Made by a program: the position numbers and the translations under genes
Assembly (NCBI RefSeq): GCF_036370855.1
Contig: NC_088111.1
Span: forward strand, 19,007,501-19,071,500
DNA length: 64,000 nucleotides
Direction: 5' to 3'
From: Dromaius novaehollandiae
Taxonomy: Eukaryota > Chordata > Aves > Casuariiformes > Dromaiidae
Notes under the pieces: model-generated
What the model was told of the DNA's origin: nothing
What the model saw: only the letters and a program-made list of their open reading frames with translations
Databases searched by the model: none
Part shown: positions 8,180 to 20,600 of the stretch, one piece after another
Layout: every line of letters starts with the position of its first letter
How positions within the stretch are numbered: position 1 is the first letter of the stretch

Positions 8180-8503
8180 TGGAAATATTTTCCTTTTATT
8201 ACAATATATCAAAAATATGCAGCTTTAGTAAACAAGGTCATATTACACTTTCTAATGCACTGTACAATGCTACATTACACTTATATTCGGTATGGAGAGG
8301 GAACCCGGGACAGGGCTCCCACTGGCAGGTTCGTGGGGTGAAACGACTTCCACTGGCAACATGGAGCTTGCCCAGGTCCTCGCGAAGAGCCCCGGGGTGG
8401 CCCGGTGCCGCTGGAGTAGCACCGCCAGCATCCGCCCCCGACCTGCTCCTCCGGTCCCAGAGTCTTTCACAGTCCTTTCCTTGCGGCGTTGCAGCCTCGG
8501 GGC
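8180..8503 (-). other. AXIN1: AXIN1 3' UTR (short form)
   Basis: Minus-strand sequence from the AXIN1 stop to the AATAAA at 8195-8200. The first part is GC-rich and the last 150 nt are AU-rich. The exact cleavage point is inferred. Confidence 0.6.
8195..8200 (-). terminator. AXIN1: AXIN1 proximal polyadenylation signal
   Basis: AATAAA on the minus strand, about 305 nt after the AXIN1 stop. It sits in AU-rich 3'-UTR-like sequence and is followed by TG-rich sequence (minus strand, ATGTAAATGTG). This is the best candidate end of the main AXIN1 mRNA. Confidence 0.75.
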
Positions 8504-8630
8504 CTAATCGATCTTTTCCACCTTCCCGATGATCTTCTCTTCGAAGATGGGCAGAATGGTGTCATCCTCCCGCACCTCCTCGAAGACCACGCCGCAGTCG
8601 AACTCATCACTCACTTTCTTAAAGTAATAC
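8504..8630 (-). CDS. AXIN1: AXIN1 terminal coding exon (end of DIX domain)
   Basis: Starts after minus-strand acceptor TTTTACAG. The first base completes an Arg codon; then [26 protein letters not shown] and [14 protein letters not shown] (8506-8504). KVEKID is the counterpart of the mammalian KVEKVD tail. Confidence 0.95.
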
Positions 8631-11600
8631 CTGTAAAACCAGAGACACAGAGGTCAGGATTAATGCTGCCACATTCAGGAGCACAAGCCCTAAATGCAAA
8701 CGCGTTCACAGCTCTCTCAAAAGCAGTGGATGGAGATGACCATGTTGATGGAGCCCTGAAGTGTTTTTAGGCAGACCTTCCCAAGGCATCTCCAGCTTGA
8801 AAACGGTTACTTGGAGAGCTACACATCATGCCTGGCTGCTATGCAGATGGCCACTTTGGGACTCTGGCAGAGCCCAACCTCCCCATCCTCGCTGGAGGAA
8901 AGTTTGGGAGGAGCTGGAATGGCTCTGGAAGTTGTGAGGGCTCCCCTGCTAAATCCTCTTCTGGCAATCCCAGCGTCACTGAGCACAGACAGATGCTGCT
9001 CATCACCAGCCCAGGACCCCACTGGGGACCTGCAGAGCAATTCAGCAGCTTCTATTTAAGGTCCAAACTGTAATGAAGAACATTTCTGGTATAAAACCCA
9101 ATCTCCCATGTCCCTGTATCCAGCCCCTTCAACAACCGAAACAGCATCCAAAACCAAAGACAAGCCTGCTTCCATGACACGGGCAGGATTCCTGCTCCAG
9201 TTAAGGCTCCTGCCCTTATTTAAAATTAGATCCCAGCACACTTCTGGACTTATTTTTCTCAAGTGCAGGAAGCTCTCCCAGCAAGCAGGTGCCTTCGCTG
9301 TGGTGCCTAATTCATGTTGGAGCCCTCCCGGGGTCACGAGGCAGCCTTCCTAGAAGGACATCTGGACCTCCAGGAGCCCTGCTGACCTACCTCCACCATG
9401 CTTGCCTGCTGCGACCACCACACAGCACCTCCATCATGGCCAGCAGCAGTACCTGCTGGAGGTCCCCGATGGTCCAGCCAGTACCGCGCTGCGTGTGGGG
9501 AACAACCCTTACCTGTAGTTCCCTTTCTTGGTCAGCAGCTCCTTGAACTGTCCCAGTGTCACCACTCGCCCCTTGACAAGGGTGCGGTAAGGGATCGGCT
9601 CTCCGCAGAAGTAGTAAGCGACCACGATGTTCTCGCATGGCTGGGATGTGCCGCTGCCTGGTCTCTTCTGGGGCTTCAACCTGCCGTGCAAAAACACAAG
9701 TGACCTGCTCAGTGCCACCGCACAGCCCTCAACCCGGCTCAGCACCATCGCTGGTGCTGGATGCTGCTCTGGGTGTTGGGCCGCAGCTCAGGTTCCATCA
9801 GCGGTGGCGGATGGTGGGGTTGGCCTGTCCCTTCCAGCGTCTGGCGCTGGCTGTGAAGTGAACCGGTTGGTGGGAGGGAGGAAGAACGCATCCAAGGAGC
9901 CATGAGCCTCTTTGACAGTATGCGCAGACCTGCCGGCCCGGGTGGGCAGCCTGGAGAGCCTGTATCTGCACAGTGCCCGGGGCTCCTTGGCTGGAGGTGC
10001 CGAAAGCACATCCAGCGCCCTCAGGAAGCACCGGTTACTCAGACCACCGCTCTCTTGGCATGTGTCTGCACACTAAGGCTGGCGGAAGAGCAAATGGCAC
10101 TTGCAAAGCCTGGCTGAGAGCCAGACCGCAGCTGCCAGGAGGGCACAAGTTCTAGTTAAACCACCTCATGCTTAAGAAACTGGTCCCCCAGACAGGTTTT
10201 GAGTGGGGACAGCCCCTCCAGTAGCAGCACAGGCTCATGGCAGCAAACCCTCATCACCATCAGCACCGCTCCCAGTGCAGACAGACTATCCGGGGCTCCA
10301 CTGAGCCCAGGCTGGCCACTTGGACCTCAGTCCCGGCAGCGTTTCAGTAACTGCTCGCAGGGGAACGAGGTGGGTTTGGTCTGCAGCGGATGCCTTTGTA
10401 TCCACTGAGACACAAGGTGGGAAAAGAAACTGCCTTTCATGTGAAACAAGGCAACCGCTTCTTGACAGCGCCCACAGATTTGCTCCCCAGGACACAGCCA
10501 TAACTGAGCCGGGAAAGACCATAGCGCAAGCTCTGACTCAGACGGCTCTGGATTACTGCCACGGTGGTCAAAATAGCTCTGCACAGCTTTTCGTTGACCT
10601 ACATTCGAAGGGCTGTGCAGACAGGACCGTTTCTGCTCTCCAGGGACTCCTGATTGCTATGTAATGCAGGAGACACCTCAAATTCGGAGCAGAGAGGAAG
10701 GTGTTCCCATCTCCATGCAGAGCAGCTGAGCGGCGGGACGTGTCCTGGAGGCTTCGCTGCCCGTCCCATCCTGTCCAGTCTGGGTGGCAAGGCCTGGTTA
10801 GACTTCTTCTGGCTAGCAAACTCCCTGGTCATTCTGCGTGTGGGATTTTGGAAGGCAGATGCCATTCTCAAAACCACGGTGAACAGATTTAAAATCTCTC
10901 TTGTGTTTTCCTGACTCTCGGGATGCTTGGTCTAGTCTCTGCTTCCAGCCCACACACTGTGGCACCATGCTATGTGGTGCCATCACTAGGCTGAAAGTCT
11001 CAGCCCAGTCCTAACCCCATTTTCAGAGGTAGACAAAAGTAGCAATAATAAAAATAATGGTACTTTGCACTTCTGTAGTGCCTTTCATCTGGGGTACTGT
11101 AAATGCTGCACAAACATCTGAGCAGCCTACACAAATTCGTAATTTGGCATGTGTGGTCTTAGCCAGAGGCAGCCTTCTCTTTCAAAATCACATAAAGCAA
11201 ATTTGGCAGCTTTAAAAATTATTTAAAAAACCATACTGGATAAAAATGATGATTTTGTATTTATATGACTGGAAAGTTGCTATAAAAACAGAGCTTGCCA
11301 AGCACATGAGCTAATCGCAGTTTTGGAAATGACTGTGACCCTAACCTTTAAACATTGGCTTGCAGGCAGAGCACCTTTTTAATGGCATGCCCACATAAAC
11401 ATCAGCAACCAAGACCAGGGAAAAACCTTTCACTGCTTCCTAAAGCTGCGAGAGGTCTAAAGTTCAACTGAACAACGTTGTGGGTGCCTGCTGTGCCAGG
11501 GAGAGCTCTGGAGAAGATGCAGCATCCCACGACGCGAGGGTCCGCTCCTGGTGCCAGAAGAGCTTTCAGAACCTCTCTCATCCCCATATCAAAGCACAGG

Positions 11601-14600
11601 ATGCCCTTTAGCTAGAAAAACATTAAGAAATTGAATCATCCTTGGAAAAAAAGTCATGCATTTAAAGGAAAAATGGGTCATAAATTCAGGCAAGTTCTGT
11701 GAACCCTATCTGCCAGAAATTAATTGAAGGGGTTTGGAAAACCTCTAAGTCCCTAAGCTTCTCTTGATACTGCTAGAAACAAGTCACGATTACGAGACAG
11801 CTGCTTATGTGCCCAAGGGACCTAGCACAGAGGGTCCTGGGGACACAACTACGCACCTTACACAGGGCACGGAAACACTCGCTCTGTTTTCCCACAGGGC
11901 TGTTGGGTGAGCAAGTCCTTGCTCGCTTTAGGAGACGGAGAGAACTTGGTCTTTTCTGGGGTCACAAATGCCCATCCACTACGACAAATGCCTTGAGCCC
12001 CCCAAACCTGCAGCTGTACCACCATGGTTAGAAGCGAGAGGAGGACTACTGCCAAGGGCCTTCCTCCTCCTGCTGCGTAATTGAATAAAGAAAGGCCCTT
12101 TCCGAACATGCTAATGCTAGCTCCTATGTATCACCTTTCCCCCAGGCTCGGGGGGGCACAGCTTACAGGACTAGGGTTAAAACCAAAAACCCGTTTATGG
12201 ATCCTCCTGCTTTTGCCGTAAATGAAAGCAGCGATGAATGCTGTGCCTCCAAATCCCTGGGGCAGAAAAATGCCGTGCACCAGCGCAGGCCGAGGAGCAG
12301 CACCCGGGAGCACCTCCGCCGGACGCGAGTCGGCAGTGTGCTCTGCAGAAGGCCAGCTCCACCGCGGGCTGCATTAGCACAAGCACCGCCAGCGGGTCGA
12401 GGGAAGCGACTTCCCCCTCTCCCTGGCACGCGTGAGGCCACATCTGGCATAGTGTGGCTGGTTTGGGACCTCGCAGTACAGGGGAGACGCAGAGGAACTG
12501 CAGGGAGCCCAGCAAAGGGCGGCTGCAATGGCTGGGGCTGGAGAGGAGAGGCTGAGGGTGCAGGTTGGGTCACCCTGCAGAAAAGGAGGCAGAGGGGGAT
12601 TGAATCACACCTTGTGCTGCCCAAGGGGTTACAAGGACCCCGGAGCTGGGCTCATCTCAGAGGGAAGGGCAGGAAGCCACAGGCAGCGACAGAAGAAACC
12701 CTGGTTGGACATAAAGAAAGGACTCCTCCCTGGGAGAGTGGTGCAGCCCTGGGACAGGGTCTGGAGAGGTGGTGGGACCTCCATCCTTGGAGATCTCCAG
12801 AACTTGACAGGGCAAGGCCCTGAGCAACCTGCTCTAGCTTTGCAGTCAGCCCTGCTGAGAGCAGGAGGCTGAACTCGAGACCTCCAGAGGTCCTGTCCCA
12901 CCAAAGGCCTTCTGTGATTCTGTCCATGGTCAAATCACAGTTCCCAGAGGAGACACAAAGTGCAGTGGCACAGAAAGAGCCATGCCAAAGAGAGCTGGCA
13001 CCACGCAGCACTGGAATAAAAGCTAGCCTGACCGCATCAGCAGGCTGGTAACCTCTTGGACGTGCATGAAGAACAATCTTGAGGCTGGACACAGCTGCCA
13101 ACCTTCCCTTTTCTCCTGTCACACAGCAGAAGGGACAGGGCACATTGGAGAAGAGGATGCTGCAGAATCAGGCATGATCCATTTTCTCCAACTCACTAGT
13201 GGCAAGAGGAGGGCTCTGACTACTCAAAGCACACAATAACGAAGCACTCAACTGGGAGCAGCTCCCAAGGGACATGACCTAGTGATGGAGCAAGATCTAA
13301 AGGGCTAAAGCCTTCTTTAGAAAGGAACATTGTCTCTCAGGAGCATCCCACATTCACAAATTACACGCGCGTCCAGAACCGCAGCAGCAGATTTCTAACG
13401 GGCTGATGAATAAGGAATCACTGAAAATGTAATTTTTCAAGTATTCCTTTCAGGAGAGCAAGACAACACAACTGTCTCTGCTTTCATCATCTCCTGAGAC
13501 CATTTCTTACCCAGATGGGCTACCGTTAAGTGCGCTGTTTCATCAGATAGTGTCTGAGATGTGCCTCAGAACTGCCCTCAGAGCATACTCATTGAAAGCT
13601 TCCACCTGCACCAGTCTCCTGGGTCCTCACTAGGGCTGTTTGCAGAAATACAGACAAGTAACACTATATTCCCCATCCTGGGATCAACTCCCTTTGCTAC
13701 ATTTGTCACGAGCATGAAATGTTATCTGAGAACAAAACAGAGGTTTAGCGCAGTACTGATTTGACTTATTGCATCTGTACTTCACTATCACTTATGATTC
13801 TCTACCCATATAATGCAGCAGCTGATATGTCATCGTGAAACTAAATCTGGCTGCACACTGCTAGAGCTTGAATATGACCCAGTTGTGATGCAGAGGTGAC
13901 GTGCTCAGCACAGGGGAGGCTCATCCCAAATCAGCACTGGGGCTAAAGAGCTTCGGAAAAGCCGAGATACAACAGGCAGGGGCTAACTCGGGAGATAACC
14001 CAGTGTCCAGCTCTTCTCCTCTTCCAAGTTTGGCACAGCCAAATTAATTCTAAACCAAGTTCACGCTAACATTTTTTGCTGGAGAGTTTAGAAAAGTCTT
14101 TTGCTGCTTGTAAAAATCTTTTTGAAGAGCTGGTACTACTCCATGCAGCTGGGAACAGAGGTGAACTGTGCCGCTGGGCTACAGGAACTGCCTCAAAAAC
14201 TGGCTGTGCATCCAAAAAAACTGACAGCCACTGGGACAGGGGTCTCCACGAATGCAGCAGGCACACGGGATCCACAGGTCGTTGCGTATACGACACAATC
14301 TTGCAGTACTTCCTAGCATGCAATTAGGTAGATATCTTGAAGCTCAATGCCCCCACAAAGGCCGTGGAAAAGGGAGAGAAGGGCTTGCTCTGCAACAGAA
14401 GTGTGGTTTCTGGAAGAGGATTTATGACACCCAATATAGATGTTGCAGATGCCTCCTTCATTTCTAATGGGGCAGTGCTGAGGTGGAAGAGGGGCTGCTG
14501 AGACCCCCGTCTAAAGCAGCAAGCAGTTAAGCAGGGGGAAGGACGCTGCTGCAGAGGGCTCTGAGGCCAAGGGAGAGCCAGCTCATGGGCAAGGTAACGT

Positions 14601-17600
14601 GCTGGTGAGGCCAGCTGGGCTGCACAAAGCTGGTCTGTTGGATCCTCCTCCCGCGGCCAGGGTGACCCTGGGCCTCCAGGCCACCTCCAGGCCACCTCCA
14701 GGCTCACCTCCATCTCCCCTGCTGCTGGGAGTGTGCTGACGGTCTCCTCGCTTCCCCACGGCTGCTGACAAACCTGGGCACAGACTCCAATTTCCCAGAG
14801 CTCTCAGAAGCTCCCTACTGAAATAAACTTTTTTTTTCCCAGGTGGGCTCCCCTCTCCGCTTCTCCTTTGCTCCCCAGCCGGCTTTGGGCAGGCCCTCTC
14901 ACAACAGGGCTGCCCGAAGCGTATTTTCAGGCACGCTCCTGCGCTAGCCACAACAGGAGCTCTCTAAAAAGGTGCTCGCTCAGGCATGCTTCAGCGGCAG
15001 CACCGAATCCTGCCAAAACGCGGCAGAGCGATTTCAACGTCCAGCGGTCCTTGGCTCCCTGGGGACCGCTGCGTCCAGTCTCGGGGGCTCCTGGAGACGG
15101 GCACATTTGCTTTTCCCTAGCAGCTCCCTCCTGCCGAACGCTGCTCCCTTGCAGGTCGGCGGGATCCCTGCGCCATCGGGAAAGCCGCCAGCCCTTGCGA
15201 GGAGGCCGCGTGAGTGCGAGAACAGAGCAGCCCAGCGCTGGGCGCACGGCTGAGTGCTCAGCCTGTTCTCCCGCTGGTTCGCAGGGCACTTACCGCAATG
15301 CCACAGGGTTTCTACAACACTTGCCCAATTATTATTAGTAGCATTAATTATATATGCAAACAGCACCAGCTAATGTTTCCAAAGTGTGCATCTGCATCTA
15401 GACATTTCTGGGGAGAGTACATGAGTTTAATATGACTATAAACGACTTCACTAATAATTCCAACCCAATTACACCAACTGACAGGTAGCTCAAATAAATG
15501 TAGCTTAACCTGACTGGGGAGAGCCCTCTAATTACCTGGCTTTCAATCAATGCTCTGACATAAGTACGCAGAAGTCTGCTATATGGTCAGTGCAAGCAAA
15601 AATAACTGGAGCTCAGCAATTGAAAGAGCTTCTTTTTAAAATTACATTTGTGTTTTTAAGTGGCACACTCCAAAATTGCAAGTTTTCAGAACACGGCTAT
15701 AAAGCGCTGGAGTGGCTACATGCAATTCCCATTGTGAAAGGTATTCAAAGTCAACAAGGAGCTTTTAGCAGTTAACATTAATTATCTTGCACTTCCAAAA
15801 TGCTTTTCACCTGAGCGCTGCACGTGCCTTGCAAGCACTGAATGGTCTCCCCATCCTCCCTGAAAGGCAATGCAGGAGCAGGAGACTTAGCTCTGCAACA
15901 GGCATTAAGCTGAGTCACAAAACGATTAAGTGACTTGGATATGGACATGAAGTGAGTCAATTCTGCAACGGCAGGACTGGACCGCAGTGTTCCTAGCTAG
16001 GGGCCACAAGCAGCCTTTGCCAGCAGACTGCAGGAGATGTAGATACGGAACAAAATACATATTCTTCTTCTGCACTTCATTTTGCTGCAGCCTCGCAAGC
16101 TCTGCCACTGCACCAACCAAGTCAGCCCTAAGGGAAGGACAAGGAAGCTCCAGCAGGCTGGCGGCTGGCCAGTACCGCAGGAGAGAGCTGCCCCATCAGG
16201 TGCCCCTTCTAGACGGCTCCACTTGACCAGCTCCTTTGGAAGCTCTCAACAGCCCCTACTCCACGCTTTTGGCACAACAAACAGGCGCATTTCTAGCCTC
16301 TCTGTCCAGCAACCACCAGGTGGGTTCTGGCATTTGCATGATCATGAGAGGCCATGTCAGAGGGACTGGGGAAGATGTCTCGCACCTCTCTGCACATGCC
16401 TACATCCAGTTGGCCCTGGAAGCTGGAAACCAGAGCAGAGCATGGTGGACATCTCCCCCAGCTCCGCACCTTCAGAGTGGTGTCCCCCCTGCCTCCCATG
16501 AGCAATCAGACCATATCTCCATACCTTTGTTTAAGGGGTAGCTTTCCAGCCCTTTTTTCCTCCTCCTCCAACCTCCTGCGAGCTTCTTCCAGCTGGGTGA
16601 GAGGGTTGGGGGCTGGATTGGGCGGCATGGTAGGATCTTGGATGAAGGGATGAGAAGGCTGGACGACGTTCCGTAGCTGGGCACTGACCCACGGATGCAC
16701 AGCAACAGGTCGCTCAATGGAGAGGGGTCGGACCATGTCATGGGACAGCTGCTTCTTAGCACCTGAAGAGCTACAAACACAAATGTTTTTCATGAACCAC
16801 CAAGCCTCTTCACACCCGCACAGTCGCTCCTAGACGGACCTAGGTCTTCTGCAGCTGGACACGGGGTTACTCAGTCACCCTTGGGAAGCTTCTTACAGCA
16901 TGGATGTGCTGCAATTTCCAAGGGAGAGAGGGGAACACCATCCAGCCAGCGGTACCTCTAGAGAAGATTTCAAGGCAGCAAGCCACTGCCTATTCTGGCA
17001 TTTTGCTGAGATGTCAGGGTGACCAACCCAAACCCAACATAAAGACCAGACACTTGTTTAAGGACTCTCATGAAATGCGTGATGTATAGAAATAAAACCA
17101 ACAAAAGGCAATTCAAATATTTGCAAAATTCACCCAGCAGGATGCCCCAGAAGACCCGTCAGTGTGGGATGCCACCGTTCCCAAGCTGTAAGCCCCTCAG
17201 TGAGCTACAGCTCAACATCTCTGAGGGAAACAGATGCTACACAGATGTGCTCCTCCTTCCCCAGCTCCAGCTGCAGAGGGTGCCGTGCGATTTCACGGGT
17301 GCCTGGCACTGCCCGTGGCCCTGGCACTCGGTCCCCAGTTGCCTGCAGTGCAACCTCTCCCGGGCACTACCGTGGAGCAGAAGAAAAAACCAACAGCGCT
17401 TTCACCACTTAGCCACTTCAGCCACTATCGTAGCTGCATCACTTAGAGTGAGAACCCAGATCCCTCTCGTCACCGACACCCTGGCAAACACTGCTTTTTG
17501 CCAGAGAGCTGACCAGACTGCGATTAAGGATCCATGCCCACAGGAGATCTGCTTGACTACAGAGAGATTCCTGAGACAGCCACGTCTTTGGCTTCACTCT

Positions 17601-20600
17601 AGGCAGGCAAGTCCATCCCAGAGGATGCTCCCAATAAGCCGAAACTCGGGGCAACCTGGTCCTCCTTGCCTGTGCCATGCTAAACCGCTTACTCAGGACC
17701 AATGGCTCCAGAGCGGCAGATCCTATGTTTCTATCTACGCCTTGCAGGAGTAGCAGGCATTTACATACGGCAAATGCCTAAAGCAAAATTACTGCCTACC
17801 GTGTGCTATGTTATCCACCTAGTAACCACAGCAGCAATTTGTGAACTTTTCCTGGGGCTTCAACCTCCCCCCACAGCCACAATTCAGCCTTCAGAAAAAA
17901 CTGATTATTACCCTTACAGCCCCTGAGCAATTCTCAGGTCCCCAAAGGACCTAAACCCTCGTGCCTGGTGGATTCTTGTCTTCCCGAGATCTCCAGGAAC
18001 AAGGCAGACCACTGTACAGTCTAGAAACACATGCCTTATGCAGGGGATGCAATAAAACAGTGCGAAGACTCCTTACTCTGCCAGCCCTTACCCATGGTTT
18101 GTTTTCTTATGCCTGCTGATCTCCTTCTCTCCTTCTATGATCCACTGAAGGATCTTCTGGTTTCTCTCCACGTCTTCAGGAGATCCTGGCATCTCATAGT
18201 TGGCACCATCACTTTTCCCTGAATCGGTCTTCTTAACATTTCTTTTTGAGAGCAGACTTGCTTTCCCACTGCAAGAACAAAGCTTGAGATATTAGCGCTT
18301 TGCCTAAACCAAACCACCACGGACTGTGGCAGAGTATGGACATCTCTATCTCTAGACGTACTCAGCCCTGCTGGGATCTGGTGCTATCTGCAACGCAGAC
18401 GTGGCCCTGGCTGCCTTCTACAGCCTTCCTGGCCTGATGCGCCCTGGCTCTACCACAGCTCAAACCAACCACGCCACAGCTGAGGCTAAGAGCAAGACTG
18501 TCCAGACCTAGGAACATCAGGCTGTCTCTGTCCAGTCACCTGCAGAGAAAGGGACCTTCTCCGCTGGCCAAATGAGCCATGGCAACGTGGTAAAAAGCCC
18601 AACAGATCTCCTGCCACATGAAGGATTGTATTATACCCTCAACAATTTGCTCTAACGTGGTAACATGCTCAGGGCGTAAGGTCCATCCTGGTGCCGTAAT
18701 CCATCATCTGCCACTCCACATCAGACCACTGCTCTCATCTGAGCCCCTTCCATTCCCCGCCCCAGATCAGATCACCAGTTTGCTAGTACCCCAAACCGCT
18801 GTTCTGCCATGCCCAGCATTTGCTTCTTGCCATGGTTTGAACTGATGCTTCAAGCCATGGTAGAAGATCAGCAGCAGGGCACTGACTTCTGCAGGCTCCC
18901 AGCTGAGCCCACTGGGAAATGCAGCCACCTCAGACAACAGATAGACGGAAATCAGGCAGTTGCTGACAGTCTCTGGCTACGTTTACAGCTGCAACAACAG
19001 CTCTTAGAAGGACCCATCTCTCCTTGCCAAGACACATACCTCCATGCCCAGCGGCGCAGCCAGGCAGCCACGTGCCTGCGAGGCCACGCGGGAGCCCACG
19101 CTGGCCTGCCGTTGCTGCAGCCAGCAAAGCCACCTGAGCCCGACATCCCCACCGCCCACCCGCTCTGCTCTGTAGGCCCTCTCTGCGTCACTTCTGCCTG
19201 CTAACTAACACACACAGGAAGGACAACCTTAACACCACAAAGGCAGTAACAGACCCCAGATCAGCTTTGCTGGGCAGAAACAAGACCGTAGGTTCCTGGC
19301 AGGTTCTTTGAAAGCAACACCCCAGTGCAGCAGGGTGGGCCAAGCTGAACGGTAAGAATTACTACGAAACTACCTGAGAACAAACGAGGAAACACTGTTA
19401 TCCCCGTGCTTGCCCTCGTCCTGAATACCGCGTGCGGCTCTGGCCAGCGCACCCCGTACAGCCACAGCGGGACTCAGAACAGAGACCACAAGGGCAGAGA
19501 TGTGGGATGACTTCTGTAGAGGGAGGACTAAGCAGGTAAGAACTATTTAGTTTGGGAAACAGCCTGACCAGGGAGATACTACAGACCTAAAAAATCAGGG
19601 CAAACAATTATTCTCAGCTTCTCACCATGCAGGAAACTAGTGGGAATCAAACAAAATTCTCCAGCAGCAGGTTCACTGCGAACAAAAGGTGCCTTTTTCT
19701 ACAGCACTTCATCAACCCGCAGGCATAACGGCGGGGTGCTGCGGAGGCCAGCAGTCTAGCTGGGTTCAAAAAGGAACAAGACAAGCCACTGCAAGAGACC
19801 ACTGCCTGCTGAACAAGCCTGTCCAGATGCAAAAGGCTGAGGAAGTTCCTAACCTGCGGACTGCCAGGAACGGGGAGTTTGTGCCAGAGGAAGGACAGCT
19901 CTGAATATGCCCTCTTACATTCTCCTTAAGCTTGTGCTGTAATCACTGCTGGAGAAAAGTCCCAGGCCTAGGTGGGCTTTGGGATGACCCAGCATGGCCA
20001 TGGTAATGCTCTGCTGGGGAACCGAAGCTTCCCTGTCCCTTCTCAGAAGGCCACAGCCATGTATCTCGATCCTTTCCCTGTACAAACGTAGCAGCTGTAA
20101 GTGCTTCCCTCCTCTGCCTGCCTGGGAAGTGGTTTGCTTTGGCTCCCCTGCCTTCACAAAATACCCACCCACTGCAAAGCCTGGCCCCAAAATAACATGC
20201 CCTCAGGAGCTAGCTGAGCTCAAACATGAACACATCTCTCCGCTGCAGCTGCTCCATATGTTCATCATCACCATTCATTACTCAAGGTAGCCCTGAGCCT
20301 CTGCAGCTGCTCTCACCTTTGCAGTAATTCAATAACAGAACGAGCAAAACCCACTGCAGCAGAGAATGAGCTTCGCCCTCTCCCCTCAGCACAAAGACAG
20401 GAGACAGAGGCACTCAAATGGCTAAGGAAAGACTGACAAAAGCCCACCAGGCAGTGAGACAGTGTCCATGGGACTCTCTTTCCTGGGCAGAGAGTGCCAT
20501 GGATGCAGCCCTGCCACTGAGAATGTCCCCTTGGGACAGTATGCCACAGTAGCACCACAGTGTCTATCACTTTATTAGGAAGAAAAAGGAACCATTCTGG

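Larger units (their letters stand above)
9681..16524 (-). other. AXIN1 intron (6.8 kb)
   Basis: Contains a CR1 copy (12.7-12.9 kb), two ancient repeat relics (11.06 and 15.8 kb), a short 11-mer tandem repeat (14.67 kb) and an AT-rich stretch at 11.0-11.8 kb. I did not find a counterpart of the 108-nt alternative exon that human AXIN1 has here. Nothing else supported. Confidence 0.6.
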
